Assembly: GCA_041592335.1 (NCBI GenBank)
Contig: JBFHQE010000006.1
Location: 70,703-134,702 of the forward strand
Length of the DNA: 64,000 nucleotides
Source: JBFHQE01 sp041592335
GTDB lineage: Bacteria; Pseudomonadota; Gammaproteobacteria; Thiohalobacterales; Thiohalobacteraceae
Reading direction: 5' to 3'
The position numbers and the translations under genes are program-made. Below the pieces are notes generated by a model. That model was not told where the DNA came from. It made no database searches and worked only from the letters and a program-made list of their open reading frames with translations. The stretch's first letter is position 1. Each line of letters begins with the position of its first letter. Below, in pieces: positions 35,675 through 44,153 of the stretch.

Positions 35675-36856
35675 CTAGCTCTTGGCCCGTTCTTCCAGCA
35701 TGGCAACAGCCGGGAGTGTCTTGCCTTCCAGGTATTCCAGGAACGCGCCGCCCGCCGTTGAGATGTAAGACACCTTGTCGTAGATATCGTATTTCTGGAT
35801 AGCCGCGATGGTGTCGCCACCACCCGCCAGACTGAAGCCGTCGGCATTGGCAATCGCCATGGACACCGTCTTGGTGCCTTCGCCAAACTGGTCGAATTCA
35901 AAAACACCGACCGGGCCATTCCAGACAATGGTGCCCGCCTTGGCAATGATGTCAGCCAGTTCTTTCGCGGAATCCGGACCGATATCGAAGATCATGTCGT
36001 CGTCGGCCACTTCGTTGGACTTCTTCAGAGTCGCTTCCGCTGTTTCCGAAAACTCCTTACCACAAACAACGTCGGTCGCAATCGGAATATTCGCACCGCG
36101 CGCCTTCATCTTTTCAACCAGCGCCTTGGCTGTATCAACCAGATCATCTTCACACAATGACTTGCCAACATTGTTGCCCATCGCTTTCAGGAAAGTATTG
36201 GCAATACCGCCGCCAACGACCAGCTGGTCAACTTTCTCGGACAGCGCTTCCAGCACGGTCAGCTTGGTGGAAACCTTGGAACCACCGACAATCGCCACCA
36301 TCGGGCGTTTCGGGTTGGCCAGTGCTTTCGCCAGATTATCCAGCTCATCCGCCAGCAGCAGACCGGCACAGGCGGTTGGCGCAAACTTGCCCGCGCCATG
36401 CGTAGAAGCCTGGGCGCGGTGCGCGGTGCCAAAAGCGTCCATTACGAATACATCACACAGGGCAGCATACTTTTTGGACAGCTCTTCGTTGTCCTTCTTT
36501 TCGCCCTTGTTGAAGCGCACGTTTTCCAGCAGCACGCATTCGCCTTCGGCAACCTCGAAACCACCGTCGAGGTATTCCTTGATCAGGCGCACGTCCTTGC
36601 CCAGCTTGGCGGACATATCGGCCGCGATCGGCGCCATGGAGTTTTCTTCGTCAGCCACGCCTTCTTCCGGACGACCACGGTGCGACATCACCATGACCTT
36701 GGCGCCGGCTTTCATGCAATGCTCAATCGTCGGCATGGAAGCAGTGATACGCGCATCGGAAGTAACCTTGCCATCCTTGACCGGTACGTTCAGGTCGGCA
36801 CGAATCAGCACGCGCTTACCGGCAAGATCAAGATCAGTCAGCTTAATGAAAGACAT
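35675..36856 (-). CDS. pgk: Phosphoglycerate kinase
   Basis: 393 residues. N-domain RVLIRADLNVPVKDGKVTSD and VMVMSHRGRPEEG; hinge and ATP region GGSKVSTKLTVLEAL, IVWNGPVGVFEFDQF and LAGGGDTIAAI, all intact. TAGGAG ribosome site. Second step after gap in lower glycolysis or the Calvin cycle. Confidence 0.96.
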   Translation of the reverse strand: MSFIKLTDLDLAGKRVLIRADLNVPVKDGKVTSDARITASMPTIEHCMKAGAKVMVMSHRGRPEEGVADEENSMAPIAADMSAKLGKDVRLIKEYLDGGFEVAEGECVLLENVRFNKGEKKDNEELSKKYAALCDVFVMDAFGTAHRAQASTHGAGKFAPTACAGLLLADELDNLAKALANPKRPMVAIVGGSKVSTKLTVLEALSEKVDQLVVGGGIANTFLKAMGNNVGKSLCEDDLVDTAKALVEKMKARGANIPIATDVVCGKEFSETAEATLKKSNEVADDDMIFDIGPDSAKELADIIAKAGTIVWNGPVGVFEFDQFGEGTKTVSMAIANADGFSLAGGGDTIAAIQKYDIYDKVSYISTAGGAFLEYLEGKTLPAVAMLEERAKS

Positions 36857-36937
36857 CGATGACTCCTAAATTTGAAGATTGCAAAAAACTGTTTGGTAAA
36901 TATTGAGCCAATACTTAACGAACAATTTTTAGAAATT

Positions 36938-36963
36938 AACCAGCCCGGTTACCCGGGCTGGTT
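36938..36963 (-). terminator. Hairpin between gap and pgk
   Basis: AACCAGCCCGG and CCGGGCTGGTT pair over 11 bases with a four-base loop, just downstream of gap. The following T content is modest, so it may be an attenuating or mRNA-end hairpin rather than a full terminator. Confidence 0.55.
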
Positions 36964-36983
36964 AAACACACCTGTATCGCTAA

Positions 36984-37988
36984 TTAATTAGCAGCTACAT
37001 GTTGCACAAAACGCATCATGTTGCAGGTATAGCCGTACTCGTTGTCGTACCAGGAAACAACCTTGACGAAGGTCTCATCCAGCGCAATACCGGCTTCGGC
37101 ATCGAAGATGGAAGAGAAGCCAACACCACGGAAGTCAGTGGAAACCACTTTCTCGTCGGTGTAACCCAGGGTCTTGGAGATATCGCCGGACTCGGAAGCC
37201 TTCTTCATGGCCGCGCAGATGTCGGCGTACTTGGCTGGCTTTTCCAGTTCAACGGTCAGGTCAACCACGGACACGTCTGAAGTCGGTACGCGGAACGCCA
37301 TACCGGTCAGCTTGCCGTTCAGTTCTGGCAGAACAACACCTACTGCCTTGGCGGCACCAGTGGATGACGGAATGATGTTTTCCAGGATACCGCGACCACC
37401 GCGCCAGTCTTTTGAAGACGGGCCGTCAACAGTTTTCTGGGTTGCAGTTGCAGCGTGAACGGTAGACATCAGGCCGCGCTTGATACCCCAGTTGTCGTTC
37501 AGAACCTTGGCAATCGGCGCCAGGCAGTTAGTGGTACAGGAAGCGGCTGAAACAATGGCCTGACCGGCGTATGTTTCGTGGTTTACACCGTAAACGAACA
37601 TCGGTGTGCCGTCCTTGGAAGGCGCTGACATAACAACCTTCTTGGCGCCTGCATCGATGTGCTTCTGGCAACCTTCTTCGGTCAGGAAGAAACCGGTGGA
37701 ATCGATAACGATATCCGCACCCACGTCGCTCCACTTCAGGTCAGCCGGATCACGCTCGGCTGTCAGGCGGATCTTCTTGCCGTCAACGATCATGCAACCG
37801 TCGCCAGCTTCAACTGTGCCGCCGAAACGACCGTGAACAGAATCGTACTTCAACATGTAAGCCAGATAATCTGCATCCAGCAGGTCATTGATACCGACAA
37901 TCTCGATATCGCTGAATTCATTGTAAACGGCGCGGAAGACCATACGGCCGATGCGACCAAAACCGTTAATGCCGACTTTGATTGTCAT
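36984..37988 (-). CDS. gap: Type I glyceraldehyde-3-phosphate dehydrogenase
   Basis: 334 residues. NAD-binding INGFGRIGRMVFRA, catalytic Cys in SAASCTTNCLAP, His in MSTVHAATATQKTVDG, and SWYDNEYGYTCNM at the end. GGAGTGAGA ribosome site. Located between tkt and pgk. Confidence 0.97.
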   Translation of the reverse strand: MTIKVGINGFGRIGRMVFRAVYNEFSDIEIVGINDLLDADYLAYMLKYDSVHGRFGGTVEAGDGCMIVDGKKIRLTAERDPADLKWSDVGADIVIDSTGFFLTEEGCQKHIDAGAKKVVMSAPSKDGTPMFVYGVNHETYAGQAIVSAASCTTNCLAPIAKVLNDNWGIKRGLMSTVHAATATQKTVDGPSSKDWRGGRGILENIIPSSTGAAKAVGVVLPELNGKLTGMAFRVPTSDVSVVDLTVELEKPAKYADICAAMKKASESGDISKTLGYTDEKVVSTDFRGVGFSSIFDAEAGIALDETFVKVVSWYDNEYGYTCNMMRFVQHVAAN

Positions 37989-38059
37989 TGTCTCACTCCA
38001 TAGCTTTACTGTTTAAAACAAACTTCAAGAATTCTACGAAGAAACTTCAAGCCTCTTCT

Positions 38060-38088
38060 CGTCATTCCCACGAAAGCGGGAATCCAGG
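38060..38088. repeat. Type-A REP-like palindrome
   Basis: CGTCATTCCCACGAAAGCGG and the following GAATCCAGG form the CATTCC-GCGAAAGC-GGAATCC palindrome found also at 41109, 41154, 45016 and 62749. It lies between gap and tkt. Confidence 0.8.
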
Positions 38089-38102
38089 AAATTCAAATGC
38101 AA

Positions 38103-38120
38103 ACCCCGGCGTGAGCCGGG
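38103..38120 (-). terminator. Hairpin after tkt
   Basis: CCCCGGC, GTGA, GCCGGGG: a perfect 7-bp GC stem 11 bases after the tkt stop. Only a short T stretch follows on the minus strand, so the strength is unclear. Confidence 0.5.
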
Positions 38121-38130
38121 GCAACATTAA

Positions 38131-40104
38131 TTACAAAACGCCTTCAACTGCCTTAACGACGTTGTCCACGGTGAAGCCGAACTCCTTGAACAGTTCACCA
38201 GCGGGCGCGGATTCACCGAAGCGATCGATACCGACAACCGCATCGGCGTACTTGTACCAGCCCATGGTGACAGCTGCTTCAACGGCAACCGTCGGAACGC
38301 CCTTGGCCAGCACGGAAGCCTTGTAGGCATCATCCTGTGCTTCGAAACGATCGACCGACGGCATGGAAACGACGCGAATCTTCTTGCCGCTCATCTGCTC
38401 GGCCGCGCCCATCGCCAGCGCCACTTCGGAACCGGTACCGATGATGATGGCGTCCGGCGTACCGTCGCAATCCTTGAGGATGTAGCCACCCTTGGCGATA
38501 GCAGCGATCTGTGCATCGCTGCGAGTCTGATGCGGCAGACCCTGGCGCGAGAAGATCAATGAACTCGGGCCATCGCGACGTTCCGCCGCCTGCTGCCAGG
38601 CAACCGCGGATTCAACCGCGTCACAGGGACGCCATACGGACATGTTCGGAATCATGCGCATGGTCGGAATCTGTTCGATCGGCTGATGCGTCGGGCCGTC
38701 TTCACCAAGACCGATAGAGTCATGGGTATAGACAAAAATGCTCGGCACCTTCATCAAGGCCGCCATACGCAGGGCGTTACGCGCATATTCAGAGAACATC
38801 AGGAAGGTCGCGCCGAAAGGAATCAGGCCGCCGTGCAGCGCGATACCGTTCATGATGGCGGACATACCGAACTCACGCACACCGTAACGTACGTAGTTTG
38901 GCTCTTCGCTGTTATCCATTGGCTTGTAACCGGACCACTCGGTCAGGTTGGAACAACCCAGGTCGGCGGAACCACCGAACAGTTCCGGCAGCATGGGAGA
39001 GTAGGCTTCGATACAGGCCAGTGATGCCTGGCGGGTCGCCGGGCTCTTGGCATCGGCATTCACCTTGGCGATGTAGGCCGCGGACTTCTCCGCCCAGTCG
39101 GCCGGCAGGTCGCCCGCCATGCGGCGTTCGAATTCGGCCGCCAGTTCCGGGAATGCAGCCTTGTAGGCAGCGAATTTTTCATTCCAGGAATTCTCGGCCT
39201 TGGAGCCTTTGTCCTTCGCATCCCAACCGGCATAGATGTCGGCAGGCACTTCGAACGGACCGTGATCCCAGCCCAGCGCGGCCTTGGTCAGGTTGATTTC
39301 TTCATCACCCAGCGGCGCGCCGTGACAGGCGTGCGAACCGGCCTTGTTCGGCGAACCGAAACCGATGGTGGTCTTGCAGCAGATCATGGTCGGCTTGTCA
39401 GTCATGGCCTTAGCCATTTCAACCGCTTTCTGAATCGCTTCGTGATCGTGACCGTCCACGTCAGCAATGACGTGCCAGCCATAGGCTTCGAAGCGCGCCG
39501 GCGTGTTATCGGTGAACCAGCCTTCAACGTGACCGTCGATGGAGATGCCGTTGTCATCCCAGAAGCAGATCAGCTTGCCCAGGCCCAGGGTGCCGGCCAG
39601 CGAACAGGCTTCGTGCGAAATACCTTCCATCAGACAGCCATCGCCCATGAATACATAGGTGTGGTGATCGACGATGGTGTGGCCTTTCTGGTTGAAGCGC
39701 GCGGCCATGGCCTTTTCGGCGATTGCCATACCAACGGCATTGGTGATGCCCTGACCCAGCGGACCGGTAGTGGTTTCAACGCCCGGCGCATAACCATATT
39801 CAGGGTGACCCGGTGTCTTGGAGTGCAGCTGACGGAACTGTTTCAGGTCATCGATGCTCAGCTCGTAACCGGTCAGGTGCAGCAGGGAGTAGATCAGCAT
39901 GGAGCCGTGACCATTGGACAGCACGAAGCGGTCGCGATCGGCCCATTTCGGGTTAGTCGGGTTGTGCTTCATGTGGTCGTTCCACAGCACTTCGGCGATA
40001 TCCGCCATGCCCATCGGGGCGCCCGGGTGACCGGAATTGGCTTTTTGAACGGCGTCCATACTCAGGGCACGGACAGCGTTGGCTAAGTCACGGCGAGAAG
40101 GCAT
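38131..40104 (-). CDS. tkt: Transketolase
   Basis: 657 residues. ThDP enzyme of the pentose phosphate and Calvin pathways. N-terminal RALSMDAVQKANSGHPGAPMG, ThDP/Mg motif GDGCLMEGISHEAC...WDDNGISIDG, transketolase-type THDSIGLGEDGPTHQPIEQ and SRQGLP. AGGAGAG before the ATG. First gene of tkt-gap-pgk-pyk-fba, with a 401-base gap upstream. Confidence 0.97.
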   Translation of the reverse strand: MPSRRDLANAVRALSMDAVQKANSGHPGAPMGMADIAEVLWNDHMKHNPTNPKWADRDRFVLSNGHGSMLIYSLLHLTGYELSIDDLKQFRQLHSKTPGHPEYGYAPGVETTTGPLGQGITNAVGMAIAEKAMAARFNQKGHTIVDHHTYVFMGDGCLMEGISHEACSLAGTLGLGKLICFWDDNGISIDGHVEGWFTDNTPARFEAYGWHVIADVDGHDHEAIQKAVEMAKAMTDKPTMICCKTTIGFGSPNKAGSHACHGAPLGDEEINLTKAALGWDHGPFEVPADIYAGWDAKDKGSKAENSWNEKFAAYKAAFPELAAEFERRMAGDLPADWAEKSAAYIAKVNADAKSPATRQASLACIEAYSPMLPELFGGSADLGCSNLTEWSGYKPMDNSEEPNYVRYGVREFGMSAIMNGIALHGGLIPFGATFLMFSEYARNALRMAALMKVPSIFVYTHDSIGLGEDGPTHQPIEQIPTMRMIPNMSVWRPCDAVESAVAWQQAAERRDGPSSLIFSRQGLPHQTRSDAQIAAIAKGGYILKDCDGTPDAIIIGTGSEVALAMGAAEQMSGKKIRVVSMPSVDRFEAQDDAYKASVLAKGVPTVAVEAAVTMGWYKYADAVVGIDRFGESAPAGELFKEFGFTVDNVVKAVEGVL

Positions 40105-40505
40105 AGGTCTCTCCTATCGATGCTTTATGAATTTGGCTAAACAATCCGCCCAGCGGGACGAATTGAGAAAATCTGTGTTATGGCGCATTACCTGTTGGTG
40201 TCGCGCTAATAGAAACCATCAAGCGCTCGCACAACGCATCTGACGTGCGCCGAGGGCGGTGTGTGCTCATACGATTTCTGTCGCTAAAACTCGACTTCGA
40301 CGGCGATTCCCCGGTTCAGTCGAGCGGCGTATTCTCCACTAGTTCACCCTATCGAGCAATAGCCGCCCCCCGGGAGCTTCTTTATGGGGTCATCAAGCCA
40401 TCCCGGCCGTCGTAATAGCTACAAGGAAATTTTTTTTAAATCAGATGCTTGTGGCTTTCCAGGATTAACCCCGCCCCAGAGTGGGGCAGGATGTCGTGCT
40501 ATATA
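40105..40505. other. 401-base gene-free region with nested inverted repeats
   Basis: No protein frame of quality. Several complementary segments are visible: CTCGACT (40289-40295) with AGTCGAG (40317-40323); GCGGC (40323-40327) with GCCGC (40361-40365), enclosing CTAT (40348-40351) with ATAG (40358-40361). A GCCCC...GGGGC hairpin lies at about 40472-40486, then AT-rich sequence. It may be a long tkt leader, a small RNA or a regulatory region. It does not match the 6S, tmRNA, RNase P or SRP RNA patterns I know. Confidence 0.4.
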
Positions 40506-41069
40506 TTAATGTGTCTCATCAATCCACTTGATGGAACAGCCCATACTGGGGATCTGTTCGGCCGGACCACGACCGGTTTCGGCCACCTGCTTCATGGCCT
40601 CGAACAGATCGCGCCGTACATTCGGATCGGCGGCTTCCTTGCGGCTCTCGTCCAGTCGGCCACGGTACTGCAATTCCAGCTCAGCGTTATAGCCAAAGAA
40701 ATCCGGGGTGCAAACCGCGCCATAGGCCTTGGCCACCGCCTGGGTTTCATCCAGCAAATAGGGAAACGGGAAATCAAATTCCGCCGCGACCTTTTTCATA
40801 TTCTCGAACGAGTCTTCCGGATAATCCGTCGGATCGTTGGACATGATGGCCACGCAATTCACACCCATTGCCTGCAGCGCCTTTGCGTCCCGGACAATGC
40901 GATCGCGCACCGCCTTAACGTAGGGGCAGTGATTGCAGATGAACATCACCAGCAAACCCGTTTCGCCCCGACAGGCCTCCAGCGTCCAGTTTTTCCCGTC
41001 AACACCGGGCAGATCGAAATCGATTGCGGGCTTGCCGAAATCACATACAGGGGTTAGCAGACTGACCAT
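40506..41069 (-). CDS. Thioredoxin-like/AhpC-TSA family redox protein
   Basis: 187 residues from ATG 41069 (MVSLLTPVCDFGKPAIDFDLPG) with GGAG/AGGGA upstream. Redox fold with CNHCPYVKA as the CxxC motif, and GVNCVAIMSNDPTDYPEDSF and VCTPDFFGY (cis-Pro) as in the uncharacterised thioredoxin-family proteins. The longer open frame to 41204 only translates the REP pair upstream and should not be used. Cytoplasmic, role unknown. Confidence 0.88.
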   Translation of the reverse strand: MVSLLTPVCDFGKPAIDFDLPGVDGKNWTLEACRGETGLLVMFICNHCPYVKAVRDRIVRDAKALQAMGVNCVAIMSNDPTDYPEDSFENMKKVAAEFDFPFPYLLDETQAVAKAYGAVCTPDFFGYNAELELQYRGRLDESRKEAADPNVRRDLFEAMKQVAETGRGPAEQIPSMGCSIKWIDETH

Positions 41070-41108
41070 AATCCCTACTCCATAATTCAAAGAAAAATTC
41101 TGCTTCGC

Positions 41109-41180
41109 CGTCATTCCGGCGAAAGCCGGAATCCAGTGGTTATTGCAAGCCTCCTGGATCCCGGCTTTCGCCGGGATGAC
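41109..41180. repeat. Inverted pair of type-A REP-like palindromes
   Basis: Copy 1 (41109-41136) and copy 2 (41154-41180) are in opposite orientation with a 17-base spacer, each centred on CCGGCGAAAGCCGG or its complement. This is a BIME-like arrangement between the thioredoxin-like gene and metK. Confidence 0.85.
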
Positions 41181-41316
41181 AAGTATCTGCACTTTGGCCG
41201 GCATGATACCGCAGGGTAAACCAATGAAACATTAGAGAAAGCTAGGAAAGTCGCCAACTCACGCATCTGACGTTACACTATGCGCCACTAAAAACCACTG
41301 GGACTGGAACAATAGA

Positions 41317-42477
41317 ATGACCAATCGCCACCTCTTTACCTCGGAATCCGTATCAGAAGGCCATCCGGACAAGGTCGCCGACCAGATTTCAGACGCCATC
41401 CTGGATGCCATTCTTCGCGACGACAAGACCGCGCGCGTGGCCTGTGAAACGCTGGTCAAGACCGGCATGGTGCTGGTCGCCGGGGAAGTTACCACCAACG
41501 CCTGGGTCGATATCGAAGAGATCGTGCGCGGCACGGTAAAAGAGATTGGTTACAACAGTTCCGAAATGGGTTTCGACTGGGAATCCTGCGCGGTACTGAA
41601 CGCTATCGGCAAGCAGTCCCCGGACATCGCCATGGGCGTCGACGAGACCGAAGGCCATGAACAGGGCGCGGGCGACCAGGGCCTGATGTTCGGTTACGCC
41701 TCCAACGAGACCGACGTGCTGATGCCAGCGCCTATCACTTACGCGCACCGGCTGGTGAAACGCCAGGCCGAGGTGCGCAAGAACGGCACCCTGCCCTGGT
41801 TGCGCCCGGACGCCAAGAGCCAGGTGACCTTCCGCTATGAGGGCGGCAAGCCGGTCGGTATCGATGCCGTGGTGCTGTCCACCCAGCATTCGCCGGAAAT
41901 CGAACAGAAGGCGCTGGTTGAGGCTGTCATGGACGAAATCATCAAACCGGTACTGCCGGGCGAATGGCTGAACCAGGACACCAAGTATTTCATCAACCCA
42001 ACCGGCCGCTTCGTCATCGGTGGCCCGGTGGGTGACTGTGGCCTCACCGGTCGCAAGATCATTGTCGACACCTATGGCGGCATGGCCCGTCACGGTGGCG
42101 GCGCCTTCTCCGGCAAGGATCCGTCCAAGGTCGACCGCTCGGCTGCCTACGCCGGACGCTATGTAGCGAAAAATATTGTCGCCGCGGGTCTGGCCGACAA
42201 GTGCGAGATCCAGGTGTCCTACGCCATCGGCGTGGCCGAACCGACCTCCATTAGCGTGGAAACCTTCGGCACCGGCAAGATCGACGATGAACGCATCGTG
42301 GCGCTGGTACGCGAACACTTCGACCTGCGCGCCGGCGGCCTGGTGAAAATGCTGGATCTGCTGCGGCCGATCTACAAAGACACCGCTGCCTACGGCCACT
42401 TTGGCCGCGAGGAATCCCAGTTCAGCTGGGAACAGACCGACAAGGTTCAAGCACTCAAGGATTCTGCCGGTATTTAA
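41317..42477 (+). CDS. metK: S-adenosylmethionine synthetase
   Basis: 386 residues. Makes SAM from methionine and ATP. Motifs: FTSESVSEGHPDKVADQISDA, GAGDQGLMFGYA, GGPVGDCGLTGRKIIVDTYGG (P-loop-like) and GGGAFSGKDPSKVDRSAAY. Only a weak ribosome site is seen. Start of metK-ahcY-metF, the methyl cycle; SAM also feeds SpeD. Confidence 0.98.
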   Translation: MTNRHLFTSESVSEGHPDKVADQISDAILDAILRDDKTARVACETLVKTGMVLVAGEVTTNAWVDIEEIVRGTVKEIGYNSSEMGFDWESCAVLNAIGKQSPDIAMGVDETEGHEQGAGDQGLMFGYASNETDVLMPAPITYAHRLVKRQAEVRKNGTLPWLRPDAKSQVTFRYEGGKPVGIDAVVLSTQHSPEIEQKALVEAVMDEIIKPVLPGEWLNQDTKYFINPTGRFVIGGPVGDCGLTGRKIIVDTYGGMARHGGGAFSGKDPSKVDRSAAYAGRYVAKNIVAAGLADKCEIQVSYAIGVAEPTSISVETFGTGKIDDERIVALVREHFDLRAGGLVKMLDLLRPIYKDTAAYGHFGREESQFSWEQTDKVQALKDSAGI

Positions 42478-42486
42478 GCTATATCC

Positions 42487-42536
42487 TGTAGGAGCGAGCT
42501 TGCTCGCGAACCCTTCGCGGCAGGGCCGCTCCTACA
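42487..42536. repeat. Type-B REP pair (GTAG...CTAC)
   Basis: TGTAGGAGCGAGCTTGCTCG followed by CGAA, then an inverted partner ending GGCCGCTCCTACA. The GTAG tetranucleotide next to a GC hairpin is the form recognised by RAYT transposases, such as the one at 63504. Confidence 0.85.
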
Positions 42537-42544
42537 CTCCACCG

Positions 42545-42621
42545 CTTCGAGGAGCGTTGCAACAGGCTGTCCAGGACAGTCTGCCAGGCTCGAAGACGGA
42601 TTACTTCATGCAACGGCGCTC
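42545..42621 (+). ncRNA. S-adenosylhomocysteine (SAH) riboswitch
   Basis: Matches the ahcY leader motif: CTTCGAG (42545-42551) pairs with CTCGAAG (42589-42595); CAGGCTCG is present; CTGTCC/GGACAG forms the inner stem; GAGCGTTGC (42552-42560) pairs with GCAACGGCGCTC (42610-42621) as the pseudoknot. It ends 23 bases before ahcY, the usual target, with the ribosome site just behind. High SAH is expected to raise ahcY expression. Confidence 0.92.
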
Positions 42622-42643
42622 GGTAACTCGAAAGGAGACTACT

Positions 42644-44068
42644 ATGTCTGCAGTAATGGACAGTAACTTCAGCGATTATAAAGTTGCCGACATCTCGCTC
42701 GCCGAGTGGGGCCGCAAGGAAATCGCGATCGCCGAAACCGAAATGCCAGGCCTGATGGCCCTGCGCGCCAAGTACGGCAAGGACAAGCCGCTCAAGGGCG
42801 CCAAGATCACCGGCTCCCTGCACATGACCATTCAAACCGCCGTGCTGATCGAAACTCTGGTGGACCTGGGTGCCGATGTACGCTGGTGTTCGTGCAACAT
42901 CTTCTCCACGCAGGATCACGCCGCTGCCGCTATCGCCGCGCGCGGTATCCCGGTCTATGCCTGGAAGGGTGAAACACTGGAAGAATACTGGTGGTGCACC
43001 GAGCAGGTATTGAACTGGCCGGAAGGTGATGGCCCGAACATGATCCTGGATGACGGTGGCGATGCCACGCTGCTGATCCACAAGGGCGTCGAAGCCGAGA
43101 AGACCGGCAAGGTCGCTTCTCCCGACAGCACCGAAAATGAAGAACTGAAAGTCATCCTCGGTGTGCTGGCTAAAAATCTCAAGGACAATAACGGCAAGTG
43201 GACCAAGATGGCGGCCAACATCAAGGGCGTCACCGAGGAAACCACCACTGGCGTACATCGTCTCTACGAGATGATGAAGAAAGGCGAACTGCTGTTCCCC
43301 GCCATGAACGACAACGACTCGGTCACCAAGTCCAAGTTCGATAACCTGTACGGCTGCCGTGAATCGCTGGTCGACGGTATCAAGCGCGCCACCGACGTGA
43401 TGATCGCCGGCAAGATTGCCATCGTGGCCGGTTACGGCGATGTCGGCAAGGGTTCCGCCCAGTCACTCAAGGGTCTTGGTGCCACGGTATGGGTCACCGA
43501 AATCGATCCGATCTGCGCACTGCAGGCGGCGATGGAAGGCTTCCGCGTGGTCACCATGGAAGAAGCCGCCCCGATGGGCGACATCTTCGTCACCACCACC
43601 GGCAACTTCAACATCATCACCCATGATCACATGGCCGCGATGAAAGACCAGGCCATCGTGTGCAACATCGGTCACTTCGACAACGAGATCGACATCGCCG
43701 GCGTGAAGAAGTACCAGTGGGAAAACATCAAGCCACAGGTTGATCACATCATCTTCCCGGACGGCAAGCGCATCATCATGCTGGCCGAGGGTCGACTGGT
43801 GAACCTGGGTTGCGCCACCGGCCACCCGAGCTTCGTGATGTCCAACTCCTTCACCAACCAGGTGCTGGCGCAGATGGAACTGTTCAACAAGAAGGAAGGC
43901 GAATACCCGGTCGGTGTTTATATCCTGCCGAAGAAGCTGGACGAAGAAGTGGCCCGTCTGCATCTCGCCAAGATCGGCGCACATCTGACCACGCTTTCCC
44001 AGGAACAGGCGGATTACATTGGCGTGCCGGTGGAAGGTCCGTACAAGCCGGATCATTATCGTTATTAA
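42644..44068 (+). CDS. ahcY: Adenosylhomocysteinase
   Basis: Hydrolyses SAH to homocysteine and adenosine. 474 residues from ATG 42644 with AAAGGAG. Substrate segment KITGSLHMTIQTAVLIETL and CNIFSTQDHAAAAIA; NAD-binding AIVAGYGDVGKGSAQSLKGLGA; C-terminal GPYKPDHYRY. The frame runs back to 42401 through the riboswitch, but that part is not coding. Confidence 0.98.
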   Translation: MSAVMDSNFSDYKVADISLAEWGRKEIAIAETEMPGLMALRAKYGKDKPLKGAKITGSLHMTIQTAVLIETLVDLGADVRWCSCNIFSTQDHAAAAIAARGIPVYAWKGETLEEYWWCTEQVLNWPEGDGPNMILDDGGDATLLIHKGVEAEKTGKVASPDSTENEELKVILGVLAKNLKDNNGKWTKMAANIKGVTEETTTGVHRLYEMMKKGELLFPAMNDNDSVTKSKFDNLYGCRESLVDGIKRATDVMIAGKIAIVAGYGDVGKGSAQSLKGLGATVWVTEIDPICALQAAMEGFRVVTMEEAAPMGDIFVTTTGNFNIITHDHMAAMKDQAIVCNIGHFDNEIDIAGVKKYQWENIKPQVDHIIFPDGKRIIMLAEGRLVNLGCATGHPSFVMSNSFTNQVLAQMELFNKKEGEYPVGVYILPKKLDEEVARLHLAKIGAHLTTLSQEQADYIGVPVEGPYKPDHYRY

Positions 44069-44087
44069 CACGCGATAAGCAGGCCTT

Positions 44088-44124
44088 AAAGGGGTCGGAG
44101 TCGCTTCGACTCCACCCCTTTTTT
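44088..44124 (+). terminator. Rho-independent terminator after ahcY
   Basis: AAGGGGT then GGAGTCG, loop CTT, CGACTCC then ACCCCTT with one bulged base, followed by T6. metF begins 30 bases later, so it needs read-through or its own promoter. Confidence 0.88.
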
Positions 44125-44153
44125 GTTTCCACCTATTTCAGAAAGGTACGACC

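Noticed and set aside
35808..36869. 353-residue plus-strand frame opposite pgk
   Set aside because: Ser/Ala-rich antisense shadow of an intact pgk.
40105..40505. 6S RNA, tmRNA, RNase P or SRP RNA in the tkt upstream gap
   Set aside because: Their conserved core segments could not be found on either strand; kept only as an unexplained structured region.
41070..41204. N-terminal extension of the thioredoxin-like gene
   Set aside because: It translates the REP pair (typical IPAKAGIQ and IPAFAGMT readings); the ribosome site favours ATG 41069.
41389..42450. 353-residue minus-strand frame opposite metK
   Set aside because: Antisense shadow; metK is complete and conserved.
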